Shown here one piece after another: positions 13,304 through 20,530 of a DNA stretch of 31,933 nt. A program made the translations under genes and the position numbers. Source of the stretch: a virus. The notes below the pieces were generated by a model. The model was not told where the DNA came from, made no database searches, and worked only from the letters and a program-made list of their open reading frames with translations. Location: positions 1-31,933 of the IMG/VR virus record IMGVR_UViG_3300020172_001197; one strand, given 5' to 3'. Position 1 is the stretch's first letter. Each line of letters begins with the position of its first letter.

Positions 13304-13778
13304 CTCTTGGGTCACTCCAATTCTTTTCGGCTCTTGCTAGTGCTTGTGATTCAATCTCCTGAACTAGCGTATCCCAACCTTTGACCTGACGTTTTGTTTC
13401 CCACTCAGGGCGTACAGTATGCGGGATAGTGACAAGCAGGGTAGATATTCCACTCCTGACCACTCCTGCTACTGCCTCAGGGTCTGCGTCAATGTACCAA
13501 TCAATCTTTCCGTAGACGGCATTTAATGACAAGACACGGTCAATCTTGGACTGGGAGTCCGTGTCTTCAATGATGTCAATCGTAGAGGCTTTAAAACCCT
13601 CCCGTTTGAGCCATTCTATGAATACGGGGGTGTTAGCGATTCCGGTACCTAGAACGGCTATACGCCCATTGTAGGTCGTTACAAAGGAGTTCCATAAACG
13701 ACGCCCCTCAGGGATAGGTTGACGTGCCCCTAACTCTTTATTTGGCGCTGCTAAAACGTCAAAAGAGAAAAGGATCAC
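13293..13778 (-). CDS. HAD-like hypothetical protein, 161 aa
   Basis: The start is a GTG overlapping the upstream TAG (TAGTG). The product has a strand-Asp start (ILFSFDVL), a nucleotide-type loop IAVLGTGIANTPVFIEWL and WYIDADPEAVAGVVRSGIS, resembling HAD-like proteins seen next to HAD phosphatases in actinophages. The classic DxD nucleophile is not evident (SFDV only), so catalytic activity is doubtful. Function unknown. Confidence 0.7.
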   Translation of the reverse strand: MILFSFDVLAAPNKELGARQPIPEGRRLWNSFVTTYNGRIAVLGTGIANTPVFIEWLKREGFKASTIDIIEDTDSQSKIDRVLSLNAVYGKIDWYIDADPEAVAGVVRSGISTLLVTIPHTVRPEWETKRQVKGWDTLVQEIESQALARAEKNWSDPRDVI

Positions 13779-14242
13779 TAGTCGTACATCCCTTTTTCAA
13801 CACGAACACGGTGGGTGTAGTACTCAGCAACAGGGCAGTACATGCACACGTATTGACGAGCCTCTTTAGGTATGCCCACTTTTCGTCCAATCGTTTTGTC
13901 TTCTGAGCACCAGTCAATGCAACCTTGCTTAGGACGGTTGTGGCGATTGAAACACTTGAGAGCGTCTACCTTTAGTTCGTCACGGAAATCTCGGATGTAA
14001 ACATCCTGTTCTTTGAGTTCTTTTTTGATGGCTGTCTCAACGTCAAGTTTTGAGGCAGTCTCAGGGTCTGTACGGTAGATAAGCGCTCTACAATTGTCAG
14101 GGTCAGGAATCTGTGCGTTGTGGCGGTCACAGAGTTCACGCAACTCCATGTCGTACTCAGGAGGTCCATCATATGGACGCATCTTGTACATCACTCCGTG
14201 CGTTTTGCATACCAAAAGACGTTGATACTCTAGGTCAGCCAT
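13778..14242 (-). CDS. Conserved Cys-rich phage protein, 154 aa
   Basis: Cysteines cluster toward the C-terminus: CFNRHNRPKQGCIDWC, then YVCMYCPVAEYY; an N-terminal Cys-x2-His (CKTHG) is also present. Zinc or Fe-S binding is likely. No named family is recognised. The start follows AAGGAG by six bases. It precedes the HAD-like gene with a one-base overlap. Confidence 0.75.
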   Translation of the reverse strand: MADLEYQRLLVCKTHGVMYKMRPYDGPPEYDMELRELCDRHNAQIPDPDNCRALIYRTDPETASKLDVETAIKKELKEQDVYIRDFRDELKVDALKCFNRHNRPKQGCIDWCSEDKTIGRKVGIPKEARQYVCMYCPVAEYYTHRVRVEKGMYD

Positions 14243-14290
14243 CTTGTACTCCTTATTTTATTAATTGAATTAAAAACTTAATTGTGTCTT

Positions 14291-14491
14291 TTAGTGAAAC
14301 AAACCAGTGTTGGCGTAAGCCGTATTAACTTTGTCAACCACGTTGTACTGTGGCTGGAGTTGGGTGCGACGAATCTGTACGTTATTCATTTCTACGTCAC
14401 CACCACGGTCGGGGGTAAGAGACTTGTGTGAGCCATCACAGGCTCCCAAACGGAGATCCATATTCATTGAGCGAGAATCGTTAACTGCCAT
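14291..14491 (-). CDS. Small hypothetical protein, 66 aa
   Basis: The ATG has AGGA seven bases upstream. The product is polar and basic-leaning, with MAVNDSRSMNMDLRLGACDG near the N-terminus. It is the last gene of the low-complexity block (14291-17581) and could be a minor virion-associated protein, though that is only contextual. The 48 bases after it are AT-rich and hold an A/T-only inverted repeat but no clear regulatory signal. Confidence 0.66.
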   Translation of the reverse strand: MAVNDSRSMNMDLRLGACDGSHKSLTPDRGGDVEMNNVQIRRTQLQPQYNVVDKVNTAYANTGLFH

Positions 14492-14503
14492 ATATTAATC
14501 CTA

Positions 14504-15208
14504 TCATGTCCAGCCTGAGGAGGGTCGTGACCAAGAACGGGTCATGGTACGAGACTTTGCAGGGGAAGAAGCGGGTCTTGCGGGGTTCCACGGAGCAGGC
14601 GTTTGAGGTGGGTACATCTTGCCTAAGTTAGCGTTAATGCTCGCAGGGGAACCTTTGCCAACAAACGGAAGTGGGGCGGGCGCCGTAACAGGGGCAGGCT
14701 TAGGAAACATCTTTGTTAAGTTAGCGTTGATTGCCCCCGGAGTTCCTGTAGAACTCCAAGGCGTAGACGTGGGGGCAGCAGTTCCGTACCCATATGCGTC
14801 TGCGTATTTATTGGCTAATTGATTGGACTGTGACGCTTTAGAACCTTGTTGATAGGCACCTTGCCACATGTCTACGCCTTTGTTGTACGCCTCGGTTTGC
14901 TGGGTGTTGTAGTTTTGATACTGCTTAAAAAGGTCGGCGCCTTGTGTGCCGATAGCACGTCCCATCGTGGCGACGCCATTTTCACTACCTGCGCCATATC
15001 CTTGATAGTTTTCACCTCGCCACACTTGACCGATACCAATGGAAGGCGGATGGTAAGCGCCTCCACCTCCACCGCCCATGCGCCCAGCGGAAGGGATACG
15101 CCCTTGTGCTGTCCACCTGTTACGGCGGTTTTCCGCAAAATAGAGTTCACTGTTAACTTTGTCTGCAAACACAGCCCCCGTTGATGCACCATCCCATGTA
15201 CCTGCCAT
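14504..15208 (-). CDS. Low-complexity Gly/Pro-rich protein with internal repeat, 234 aa
   Basis: The product has a Gly run (45-50), a Tyr/Gln/Gly-rich middle (YQNYNTQQTEAYNKG) and two copies of G-(T/S)-P-x2-INANL-x-KM-(F/Y)-P at about 155-171 and 186-202, similar also in DNA. The tail is Ser/Pro/Arg-rich. The composition suggests a structural or disordered virion-associated protein. TAATG junction with the upstream gene. No enzymatic motif. Confidence 0.72.
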   Translation of the reverse strand: MAGTWDGASTGAVFADKVNSELYFAENRRNRWTAQGRIPSAGRMGGGGGGAYHPPSIGIGQVWRGENYQGYGAGSENGVATMGRAIGTQGADLFKQYQNYNTQQTEAYNKGVDMWQGAYQQGSKASQSNQLANKYADAYGYGTAAPTSTPWSSTGTPGAINANLTKMFPKPAPVTAPAPLPFVGKGSPASINANLGKMYPPQTPAPWNPARPASSPAKSRTMTRSWSRPSSGWT

Positions 15209-15516
15209 TACATACCTAAACTTTGCATTGAGTAGCGACTAGACCCGCTAAATGAATCATCTATAAAACCATTACGGAACATCACAGGAGCACCCGACAA
15301 CCACGAACGGTTTGTAGGGAAGTTGCGGTCAATATTTAAAACATCCATAATCCCCAAAGACTGCTTAACCATACCTCTTGAGTTTGTAAACAATTGTTGT
15401 GGCACCGCAGGGCGAATCTTCCTGATTGTGTCAGGGTCAGAGATAGCCGACTGCAATGCTTGATCAACAAGCATCTCAGAGCGTGATTGGTTGGGCTTAT
15501 AGGGGTACTGTGGCAT
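15208..15516 (-). CDS. Hypothetical protein, 102 aa
   Basis: Joined to both neighbours by TAATG junctions. The product begins MPQYPYKPNQSRSEMLVDQA and is basic and polar with a hydrophobic patch WLSGAPVMFRNGF. No family is recognised; it sits among probable structural or packaging-related small proteins. Function unknown. Confidence 0.7.
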   Translation of the reverse strand: MPQYPYKPNQSRSEMLVDQALQSAISDPDTIRKIRPAVPQQLFTNSRGMVKQSLGIMDVLNIDRNFPTNRSWLSGAPVMFRNGFIDDSFSGSSRYSMQSLGM

Positions 15517-15950
15517 TAGTAGCGGTTTCTGTAGGCATCCCGAATATCACTTGCGTACAACTCTTTACCTTCAGAATCCATTTCTCCTGAGTTACGTTGG
15601 TTACGGTACCTCTGGAGAGCCTCGCCAGCATCTAGTTCAGAAAAAGATTCACCAAAAGGATGGTTAATAAGGCTAGGCATAGAATGAGACATAGCAAATT
15701 CTTCTGCGGCTTTACTACCAAGATTGTCGTTTTTCATATTGCCGTCGTCGTCGTCGTATGGATTATCGTAATCCTCCATGTGCGATTCCATAGAATTAGT
15801 CAAGTAATTGCCAAGTGCTTCTGAAAGGCGTGGAAGTTCTGAACGACCTACACGACGATTTGGATGGTTGCGAGTGTCTGTTCCCTTTGGGCGGTTTGAA
15901 AAATCTTGATGTTTAATCATTTCTTGACGTTTTGACCAATCCATAGCCAT
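15516..15950 (-). CDS. HPNRR-tag protein, 144 aa (one of three)
   Basis: Residues 22-33 read KGTDTRNHPNRR, a tag shared with the two genes upstream at 15953 and 16180. The rest is acidic and polar with a DNPYDDDDG stretch and probable helices. Ribosome site AAGGAA. The tag is followed by V-x-R in this copy. No known family; the shared tag hints at a common partner or assembly role. Confidence 0.72.
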   Translation of the reverse strand: MAMDWSKRQEMIKHQDFSNRPKGTDTRNHPNRRVGRSELPRLSEALGNYLTNSMESHMEDYDNPYDDDDGNMKNDNLGSKAAEEFAMSHSMPSLINHPFGESFSELDAGEALQRYRNQRNSGEMDSEGKELYASDIRDAYRNRY

Positions 15951-15952
15951 AA

Positions 15953-16180
15953 TTATTCCTTATCTTTCTTTAAATTACTTCTAAACACAGGGTGGTCTGA
16001 AGGGAGGTCTTTAAGTTTCATAATGTCAATAGGTTCATCAATGCCTTCAACTTTTTCAGGCAACATCCCTATTGACGAAAGAAATGCAGGATGGTTTTGC
16101 ATAGGGTGCCCAAAATTAGCGTAGACAACATTGTCTACACGCCTATTTGGATGACGGGAAGTGTCTTCACCTTTTGCCAT
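15953..16180 (-). CDS. HPNRR-tag protein, 75 aa (two of three)
   Basis: The product begins MAKGEDTSRHPNRRV; residues 3-14 are the tag. The remainder (VVYANFGHPMQNHPAFLSS) shows no known domain. TAATG junction with the gene at 16180. Its length, small size and tag match the next gene, so both may be duplicates that diverged after the tag. Confidence 0.7.
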   Translation of the reverse strand: MAKGEDTSRHPNRRVDNVVYANFGHPMQNHPAFLSSIGMLPEKVEGIDEPIDIMKLKDLPSDHPVFRSNLKKDKE

Positions 16181-16407
16181 TATTTAATCCGTTTAAACCC
16201 AGCACGGTCAAGGGCAGTTCCAATGCCTTCAACAACATGACCGCTGTCCAATAAACCACTAGCAGGGTCTATTTTATTTGTACCGTGGTAATTTACGGCA
16301 GACTGTAATCCTTGTGCCATTGCGTTACCTAAGGAAGAACCAGCGCCCCGCATAGGGATAATAGGGCGACGATTTGGGTGGTCACGAGTGTCTTCTCCGT
16401 TAGCCAT
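16180..16407 (-). CDS. HPNRR-tag protein, 75 aa (three of three)
   Basis: The product begins MANGEDTRDHPNRRP with the same tag at residues 3-14, then a Gly/Ala-rich, mildly hydrophobic body (GSSLGNAMAQGLQSAVNY). The start has AAGGAAG five bases upstream. It has the same length as the neighbouring tagged gene. No recognised function. Confidence 0.7.
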   Translation of the reverse strand: MANGEDTRDHPNRRPIIPMRGAGSSLGNAMAQGLQSAVNYHGTNKIDPASGLLDSGHVVEGIGTALDRAGFKRIK

Positions 16408-16443
16408 GTTTACTTCCTTATCTCTTTAAATACATTTTACCAT

Positions 16444-16941
16444 TTAGCGCCAACGAGGGGCGAGAGACTTCAACATAGAACGGCGTTCCATGCTGATTTC
16501 TTGAGCATCTTTTCGGCTCATGTCTCGGGGGATTCCTCGGGGACCAACTTTGCCGTCATTGGTGAGGCGTACTGGTTCAGCACCTACAGGAGCAAACTTT
16601 TTACCTTTTGCTTCCATCTCTAAAGCAGTGAAAAGGTTGAATTCATCAGGCCAAATGTAGTCACTCTGATTAATCCTTTCACCTTTGTGAACACCACGGC
16701 TGTACTGCCGAGCGTTCATACGGCTTAAAGAACCAAGGATCTTGTCTTGACGGCGGTTAGCCGACATGGTGCCAAGGTACCCGTCAGGGTAGTTAGTGTC
16801 AGGCTGTGAACGATACCCCGACAACTGCGAGTCTTTAGCGTTACGGAAGACTGGAGCAGGACCGTAGGCAACTGCCGAGCCAGCCCCCGGGGCTTCTGAA
16901 GGGCTACTCCAAGAAGTAAAGGTAGGGGTTTGCTGTGCCAT
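16444..16941 (-). CDS. Hypothetical protein, 165 aa
   Basis: The product has a Ser/Pro/Gly-rich N-terminus (MAQQTPTFTSWSSPSEAPG) and a basic C-terminal half with PRGIPRDMSRKDAQEISM and MLKSLAPRWR. TAATG junction with the gene upstream. No family is recognised. It probably belongs with the other low-complexity proteins of this block. Confidence 0.7.
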   Translation of the reverse strand: MAQQTPTFTSWSSPSEAPGAGSAVAYGPAPVFRNAKDSQLSGYRSQPDTNYPDGYLGTMSANRRQDKILGSLSRMNARQYSRGVHKGERINQSDYIWPDEFNLFTALEMEAKGKKFAPVGAEPVRLTNDGKVGPRGIPRDMSRKDAQEISMERRSMLKSLAPRWR

Positions 16942-17105
16942 TAGATGTTTACTTGACCAATACCACTAGGTGAGAATCCCCCAATGGCAGAAGCACCAGT
17001 TGGTTCAATAGGGCGAATATGGTAACGAGCACCGCCACGTTCCCCAATCAAACGATTAGGCGTACGCATTGTTACTGCGGGCTGTACTTTCTTCTTTTTA
17101 GCCAT
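16941..17105 (-). CDS. Small basic protein, 54 aa
   Basis: The ATG at 17105 overlaps the previous TAA (TAATGG) and starts MAKKKKVQPAVTMRTPNRLI, a very basic N-terminus. A longer frame back to 17162 lies inside the preceding gene and is rejected. The size and charge would fit a nucleic-acid or virion-associated peptide. No family is recognised. Confidence 0.65.
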   Translation of the reverse strand: MAKKKKVQPAVTMRTPNRLIGERGGARYHIRPIEPTGASAIGGFSPSGIGQVNI

Positions 17106-17581
17106 TATCCGCCGAATTCGTCGTCTCGGTGCAAGTTGCCACTCCATGTGGGCTTTTCCCATTTGTGTGTCATACGTTGACCCGAACTGTAGTCAACTCC
17201 TCCAAAAAAACTTGCCGTTCCTGTTTCTTCATCATGATGAAAACTTGCATCAGATACGGAATACTGTGGTTTATGGTCATCACTGTAGGTTGTTACGTCA
17301 TGGCGACCTTCTTTACCTGCGGTAGGGGTTGTCCTAACGTAACCACCACCTTTTAGTAAGTAGCGTCCACGACCTGATGGTGTAGGTTGTGCGGAACCAG
17401 CATTAGACTGCGGAGCCTTAGTACCACTACTAGGTCTAAGTCCTGCTGCTTCATTAGCCCAATCGTCAGCATCAGTGTTGGCAGGTTGTGCAGGAGCACC
17501 ATCACCTGCGTAAGGGTAATCCATGCGTCCTGTGTGGTGATTTGATCCTGTGCCACCACGAAGTTTATTAAAAATGCCCAT
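17105..17581 (-). CDS. Low-complexity hypothetical protein, 158 aa
   Basis: The product is Gly/Ser/Thr/Asp-rich with no hydrophobic core for most of its length (MDYPYAGDGAPAQPANTDAD; then RGRYLLKGGGYVRT). The C-terminal half, KPQYSVSDASFHHDEETGTA, could be a small beta domain. The start has AGAGG five bases upstream and lies two bases after the SpoVS gene stop. Function unknown. Confidence 0.68.
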   Translation of the reverse strand: MGIFNKLRGGTGSNHHTGRMDYPYAGDGAPAQPANTDADDWANEAAGLRPSSGTKAPQSNAGSAQPTPSGRGRYLLKGGGYVRTTPTAGKEGRHDVTTYSDDHKPQYSVSDASFHHDEETGTASFFGGVDYSSGQRMTHKWEKPTWSGNLHRDDEFGG

Positions 17582-17583
17582 AG

Positions 17584-17874
17584 TTACCTCTGTACTGGTT
17601 TGAATGAAATAGCAGAAATAGTTTCGCCATTGTCACCTTGAATATCGTCAAAGCCAATTATAAACGATAAATCAATACCTCGTGGTGCTACAAAACCACG
17701 AGCAATTGCTGCCGCTTTTGCGGCTTGGTTGACGGCAGATGCACCGATAGCCCGCATCTTTGGGGTGTGCCCTGCGTTGACCGAGCGGGCAAGAATAGAC
17801 CCTACACTTTGAGGGTTGCTAGAACCTGATACTTTGATCACGTCCTCAACGATTGAATGCAGTTCTTGAGACAT
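17584..17874 (-). CDS. spoVS: SpoVS-family protein
   Basis: The 96-aa product matches the SpoVS (stage V sporulation protein S) family along its length: VIKVSGSSNPQSVGSILAR, then AIGASAVNQAAKAAAIARGF, APRGIDLSFIIGF and a closing beta strand. SpoVS proteins have an Alba-like fold and are thought to bind nucleic acids; in Bacillus the gene affects sporulation. A phage copy is unusual. Its ribosome site AGGAGT can pair with the last codons of the upstream gene (17918-17925). The symbol reflects the family, not proven function. Confidence 0.88.
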   Translation of the reverse strand: MSQELHSIVEDVIKVSGSSNPQSVGSILARSVNAGHTPKMRAIGASAVNQAAKAAAIARGFVAPRGIDLSFIIGFDDIQGDNGETISAISFKPVQR

Positions 17875-17878
17875 AAGT

Positions 17879-17925
17879 TACTCCTAGTAAAACAAAGATT
17901 GTGTTGCCCTTGTATTTTAGGAGTA
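17879..17925 (-). promoter_or_regulatory. Inverted repeat covering the SpoVS ribosome site
   Basis: TACTCCTA (17879-17886 on the plus strand) and TAGGAGTA (17918-17925) are an exact 8-bp inverted repeat separated by 31 bases. On the mRNA, the 5' arm is the last codons and stop of the resolvase gene and the 3' arm is the SpoVS Shine-Dalgarno sequence. Confidence 0.5.
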
Positions 17926-18279
17926 TTCAGCCTCAGTCAAGAGGTCAATAAAATCATCCAACCTCATCACAACATAAGTTTCACCTAACGCTTTTTCCCC
18001 TTTACCCTGTCTCTTCACGACTAGGGCGGGTACAGCGTTACCAAGACGTTTAGCCTGATCTACGGTGTCATTAAGCCACTGGCTCAATTGGAACTGCTTT
18101 TGGTTCTTGCACTGCACGGCTACTTTGCGAAGGGTGAAGCGACGGGCAATCCCATTGATGTCTCCCGTATCATTGCCACCTGATAAAGCAGGACGGTGGG
18201 CGTGGATAAAGCCTTTAGAAATTAAATAATCTCTTACAAGTACCTCAAATGAGGTTCCTTTTTGTTTAGCCTTGCTCAT
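17917..18279 (-). CDS. Holliday-junction-resolvase-like PD-(D/E)XK nuclease
   Basis: The 120-aa product shows GTSFE near the N-terminus (Glu12), an Asp in GGNDTGDINGI and VAVQCKNQKQF (with Gln at the usual Glu position of E-x-K), followed by a DTVDQAKRLG helix and VPALVVKRQGKG. This matches archaeal-type Holliday junction resolvases and related VRR/PD-(D/E)XK nucleases, which would process recombination or replication intermediates. The Q-x-K variant occurs in this superfamily. Overlaps the gene upstream by 14 bases. Confidence 0.85.
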   Translation of the reverse strand: MSKAKQKGTSFEVLVRDYLISKGFIHAHRPALSGGNDTGDINGIARRFTLRKVAVQCKNQKQFQLSQWLNDTVDQAKRLGNAVPALVVKRQGKGEKALGETYVVMRLDDFIDLLTEAEYS

Positions 18280-18622
18280 TCTTGCTAACCATCCTCTTTA
18301 GACGCTTAACCTGATGTTCCAAATCTTCTATCTGCTTTATCATTGCTTTCCAATCATCTCGGAACCTGTTACGGTCTTCAATTAGTTTTTCTATCTCAAT
18401 GCCCAAGTCACGGTGGGCTAGTTCAATGTTGCTTCCTTCACTCACTTTTGCTTTTCCTTTTTGTCTGCTTTTTGGATAGTTAACTGTGGCGTAGCCTTCA
18501 AGAATGTTACCCCGTTCCCGCAAACCACGGCAATACGCCAGCCATGCTTCTTTGGAGGCTTCATCCATTTTCCCCCATGTGGTGAAAACGATGCCTATCT
18601 CGGGTTCGCTCCCTACTGCCAT
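18266..18622 (-). CDS. Hypothetical coiled-coil protein, 118 aa
   Basis: The N-terminal half has a TTWGKMDEASKEAWLAY segment; the C-terminal half is strongly helical with heptad-like spacing (IEKLIEDRNRFRDDWKAMI) and a basic end. No enzyme motif. Start directly after the stop of the upstream gene. It could be a partner of the resolvase downstream, but that is only contextual. Confidence 0.7.
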   Translation of the reverse strand: MAVGSEPEIGIVFTTWGKMDEASKEAWLAYCRGLRERGNILEGYATVNYPKSRQKGKAKVSEGSNIELAHRDLGIEIEKLIEDRNRFRDDWKAMIKQIEDLEHQVKRLKRMVSKNEQG

Positions 18623-19216
18623 TTAGTCCCCTGAGTAGTTGTTGATGCTGTGCTCTGTGTAGGTGTCCCCACACTCGCAAGTGTGCGTATAAAGGATGTT
18701 CCAAGTTCCAAGAATCTTGTTTCTGTCTCCCTGTTCGGTAACTACATACTTGTGGAAGTGCGTCGTTGCAATGTGTTCCATTGCTTCTGCGTGAGTTGCT
18801 TTTTCATTTCGGTAACGAAACTGCTCGTACGCTAAAGCATGTGGGGTCGCTAGAACTTCTATGACTTCTGCTATGTGTACATCGGGAAACCGTTGGATTG
18901 TACGCAATGCAAAGTTTTTAACGTCCCCTATAGTTCCAGTAATAGTGGGGTTTCCAAAATAGATGTGAACAAACTCATTCCACTTTTCAGGGCAACTGGT
19001 TGCCATACGCATAAGGTATTCCAACTGTTGGCGACGGTCATAACTCAAGAAGTTTGGGTACCGTGAGCCATTCTCTATTTCCCATGCGTGTAAAACGCTG
19101 TGGCAAGTAGATTGTGCGTTTTGAACAAGTTTGTTGAATTCACGCTTATCTTCAGGAATAAGGGTGGGGAACAAGTTGAGCATTTTGTCTAAGTTTAATT
19201 TGGTTTGTGTGTGCAT
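18623..19216 (-). CDS. Hypothetical protein, 197 aa
   Basis: The product is helical and ends with a possible metal site HTCECGDTYTEHSINNY. No domain is recognised. The ATG at 19216 has no ribosome site; a weak promoter-like pair (TTTACT 19251-19246, TATCGT 19228-19223, 17 bases apart) would again place transcription at the start codon. Function unknown. Confidence 0.7.
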   Translation of the reverse strand: MHTQTKLNLDKMLNLFPTLIPEDKREFNKLVQNAQSTCHSVLHAWEIENGSRYPNFLSYDRRQQLEYLMRMATSCPEKWNEFVHIYFGNPTITGTIGDVKNFALRTIQRFPDVHIAEVIEVLATPHALAYEQFRYRNEKATHAEAMEHIATTHFHKYVVTEQGDRNKILGTWNILYTHTCECGDTYTEHSINNYSGD

Positions 19217-19254
19217 ACCGACACGATACCAACTAGGTGTAACAAAGTAAACCC

Positions 19255-19761
19255 CTAAGGCATATATTTTGAATGACGCCGTTCTTGGGGTGCCATAGAG
19301 ATGCGACGGCTGAGTTCCCGAGAAAGAAGTTGGGCACCACGCTCACAGCGTTCAAATACAGAATCAACCAATTTACGGTATGCCCGTGCCTCAAGATGTT
19401 TATTTTGGTACCTGATGACTTCGGGGTCTACGTCACGACGAGCCTTGGCAAGAGTAACGGTGTCGCCTTTGGTGGTGATCCCCCATTGTCCAATAAGTAT
19501 CTCTGCTTCTACAACCTTGAGGTCATTCGCAGAGCGCTCTTCAATGATCTCTGCCTGCACTAGTTCTGATTTTGCGAAAGACATCCACCCCATGAATACA
19601 CGGTAGACCTCCATTAAACTAGCGTCTGATAACTCGTCTAGGTTCTCCGGAATCTCCGGCATCTCCACTATCGGACGGTTGGGGAGGCTGAAGTTCTCGT
19701 TGAACTTCTCCATCGTTGATTTCGGGCGTGAACTGATCACTCGTCTCGTCTCTAGTTCCAT
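19255..19761 (-). CDS. Conserved helical phage protein, 168 aa
   Basis: The ATG at 19761 has GGAGAG four bases upstream and begins MELETRRVISSRPKSTMEKF. The remainder is long helices (ASLMEVYRVFMGWMSFAKSE; DVDPEVIRYQNKHLEARAY), as in coiled-coil or replication-associated phage proteins. Its first 143 bases overlap the C-terminal end of the Cas4/RecB-like gene in another frame; a longer start at 19818 would increase the overlap and lacks a proper site. No known family. Confidence 0.72.
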   Translation of the reverse strand: MELETRRVISSRPKSTMEKFNENFSLPNRPIVEMPEIPENLDELSDASLMEVYRVFMGWMSFAKSELVQAEIIEERSANDLKVVEAEILIGQWGITTKGDTVTLAKARRDVDPEVIRYQNKHLEARAYRKLVDSVFERCERGAQLLSRELSRRISMAPQERRHSKYMP

Positions 19762-20530
19762 AATCTCTCCAGCATGTTTTTGAGTAGGGGCATTGTTTGC
19801 ATGTTTTGTTTTTTTCATCCTCTATCCACGCTGGACGCATGGGAGGAATACCTGATGCTACGCACTTCTTTACCATTACACAAGCGCTAAGAATAGGTTC
19901 TACAAGTTCGGGCATGAACTTAACGGTGAACTCTTTTACTTCTTGTGTGGCTTTCCACTCATACAGAAAAACTAAATCGTGGATGCCTGTGGCATGCATG
20001 TACAGCATCGCTTGACGAACGTGCGAAGGAAAAGGTGTGCGAAGTTTCTTCCACATCTCATCGCCGTTGCCATTGCATTCTTTATACAGGTCGTAGTTCT
20101 CAAAGCGAAAGGTGCCGACTCCTAGACTTTTGATCTCAATGAGCATGTCTTTACCATTGATGTTTACATGCCCGTCTGCGTGACCTAACAGCAAGTGGTC
20201 GTCGTCTGATATCGGAAGTTCGGCTTTAACCATTACGCCTGCTTCAGTCAACCAATCCTGCCATTTACGGTGGATGAGGTGACCTTCTTCAAACACGTTG
20301 AGACGTTGAAAAGTAAACGACTCATCGTTCTTCTCATAGCCTTTAATGGTGTACCAAGATGAGCGAGGGCACCAGTCCTTCTTACAAATCTCTGAAGGGT
20401 GCAGGTGTTCTGTGTCTCGTGTTGACTTGAGGCGCTTCTCAATGAGCAGTTGATGTACAACTGGTACCAATGTGCCATTGGCTGTTAAAGACTTTTTAAA
20501 CTCTTGTAGGTACCACGGTGTGTCAGTCAT
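19619..20530 (-). CDS. Cas4/RecB-like PD-(D/E)XK exonuclease
   Basis: The 303-aa product has the layout of Cas4/AddB-type nucleases. Visible are an early Cys pair EICKKDWCPRSSWY (C49, C54), LLLGHADGHV with the catalytic Asp, MLIEIKSLG with the E-x-K pair, a downstream QAMLYMHATG helix, and CKQCPYSKTC as the C-terminal Cys set of a [4Fe-4S] cluster. It should digest DNA ends, perhaps in recombination with RecA. The tail (PSDSGDAGDSGEPRRVIRR) is polar and disordered and is the part overlapped by the next gene. Not accompanied by Cas1/Cas2, so a CRISPR role is not indicated. Confidence 0.86.
   Translation of the reverse strand: MTDTPWYLQEFKKSLTANGTLVPVVHQLLIEKRLKSTRDTEHLHPSEICKKDWCPRSSWYTIKGYEKNDESFTFQRLNVFEEGHLIHRKWQDWLTEAGVMVKAELPISDDDHLLLGHADGHVNINGKDMLIEIKSLGVGTFRFENYDLYKECNGNGDEMWKKLRTPFPSHVRQAMLYMHATGIHDLVFLYEWKATQEVKEFTVKFMPELVEPILSACVMVKKCVASGIPPMRPAWIEDEKNKTCKQCPYSKTCWRDYGTRDETSDQFTPEINDGEVQRELQPPQPSDSGDAGDSGEPRRVIRR

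Noticed and set aside
14513-14526. GCCTGAGGAGGGTC on the plus strand, like the SD hairpin
   Set aside because: It lies antisense to the end of a minus-strand gene, the palindrome is imperfect and no plus-strand start follows, so it is probably chance.
19619-20530. The Cas4-like gene as part of a CRISPR-Cas system
   Set aside because: No Cas1, Cas2, effector or array is in the window; stand-alone Cas4/RecB-like nucleases are common in phages.
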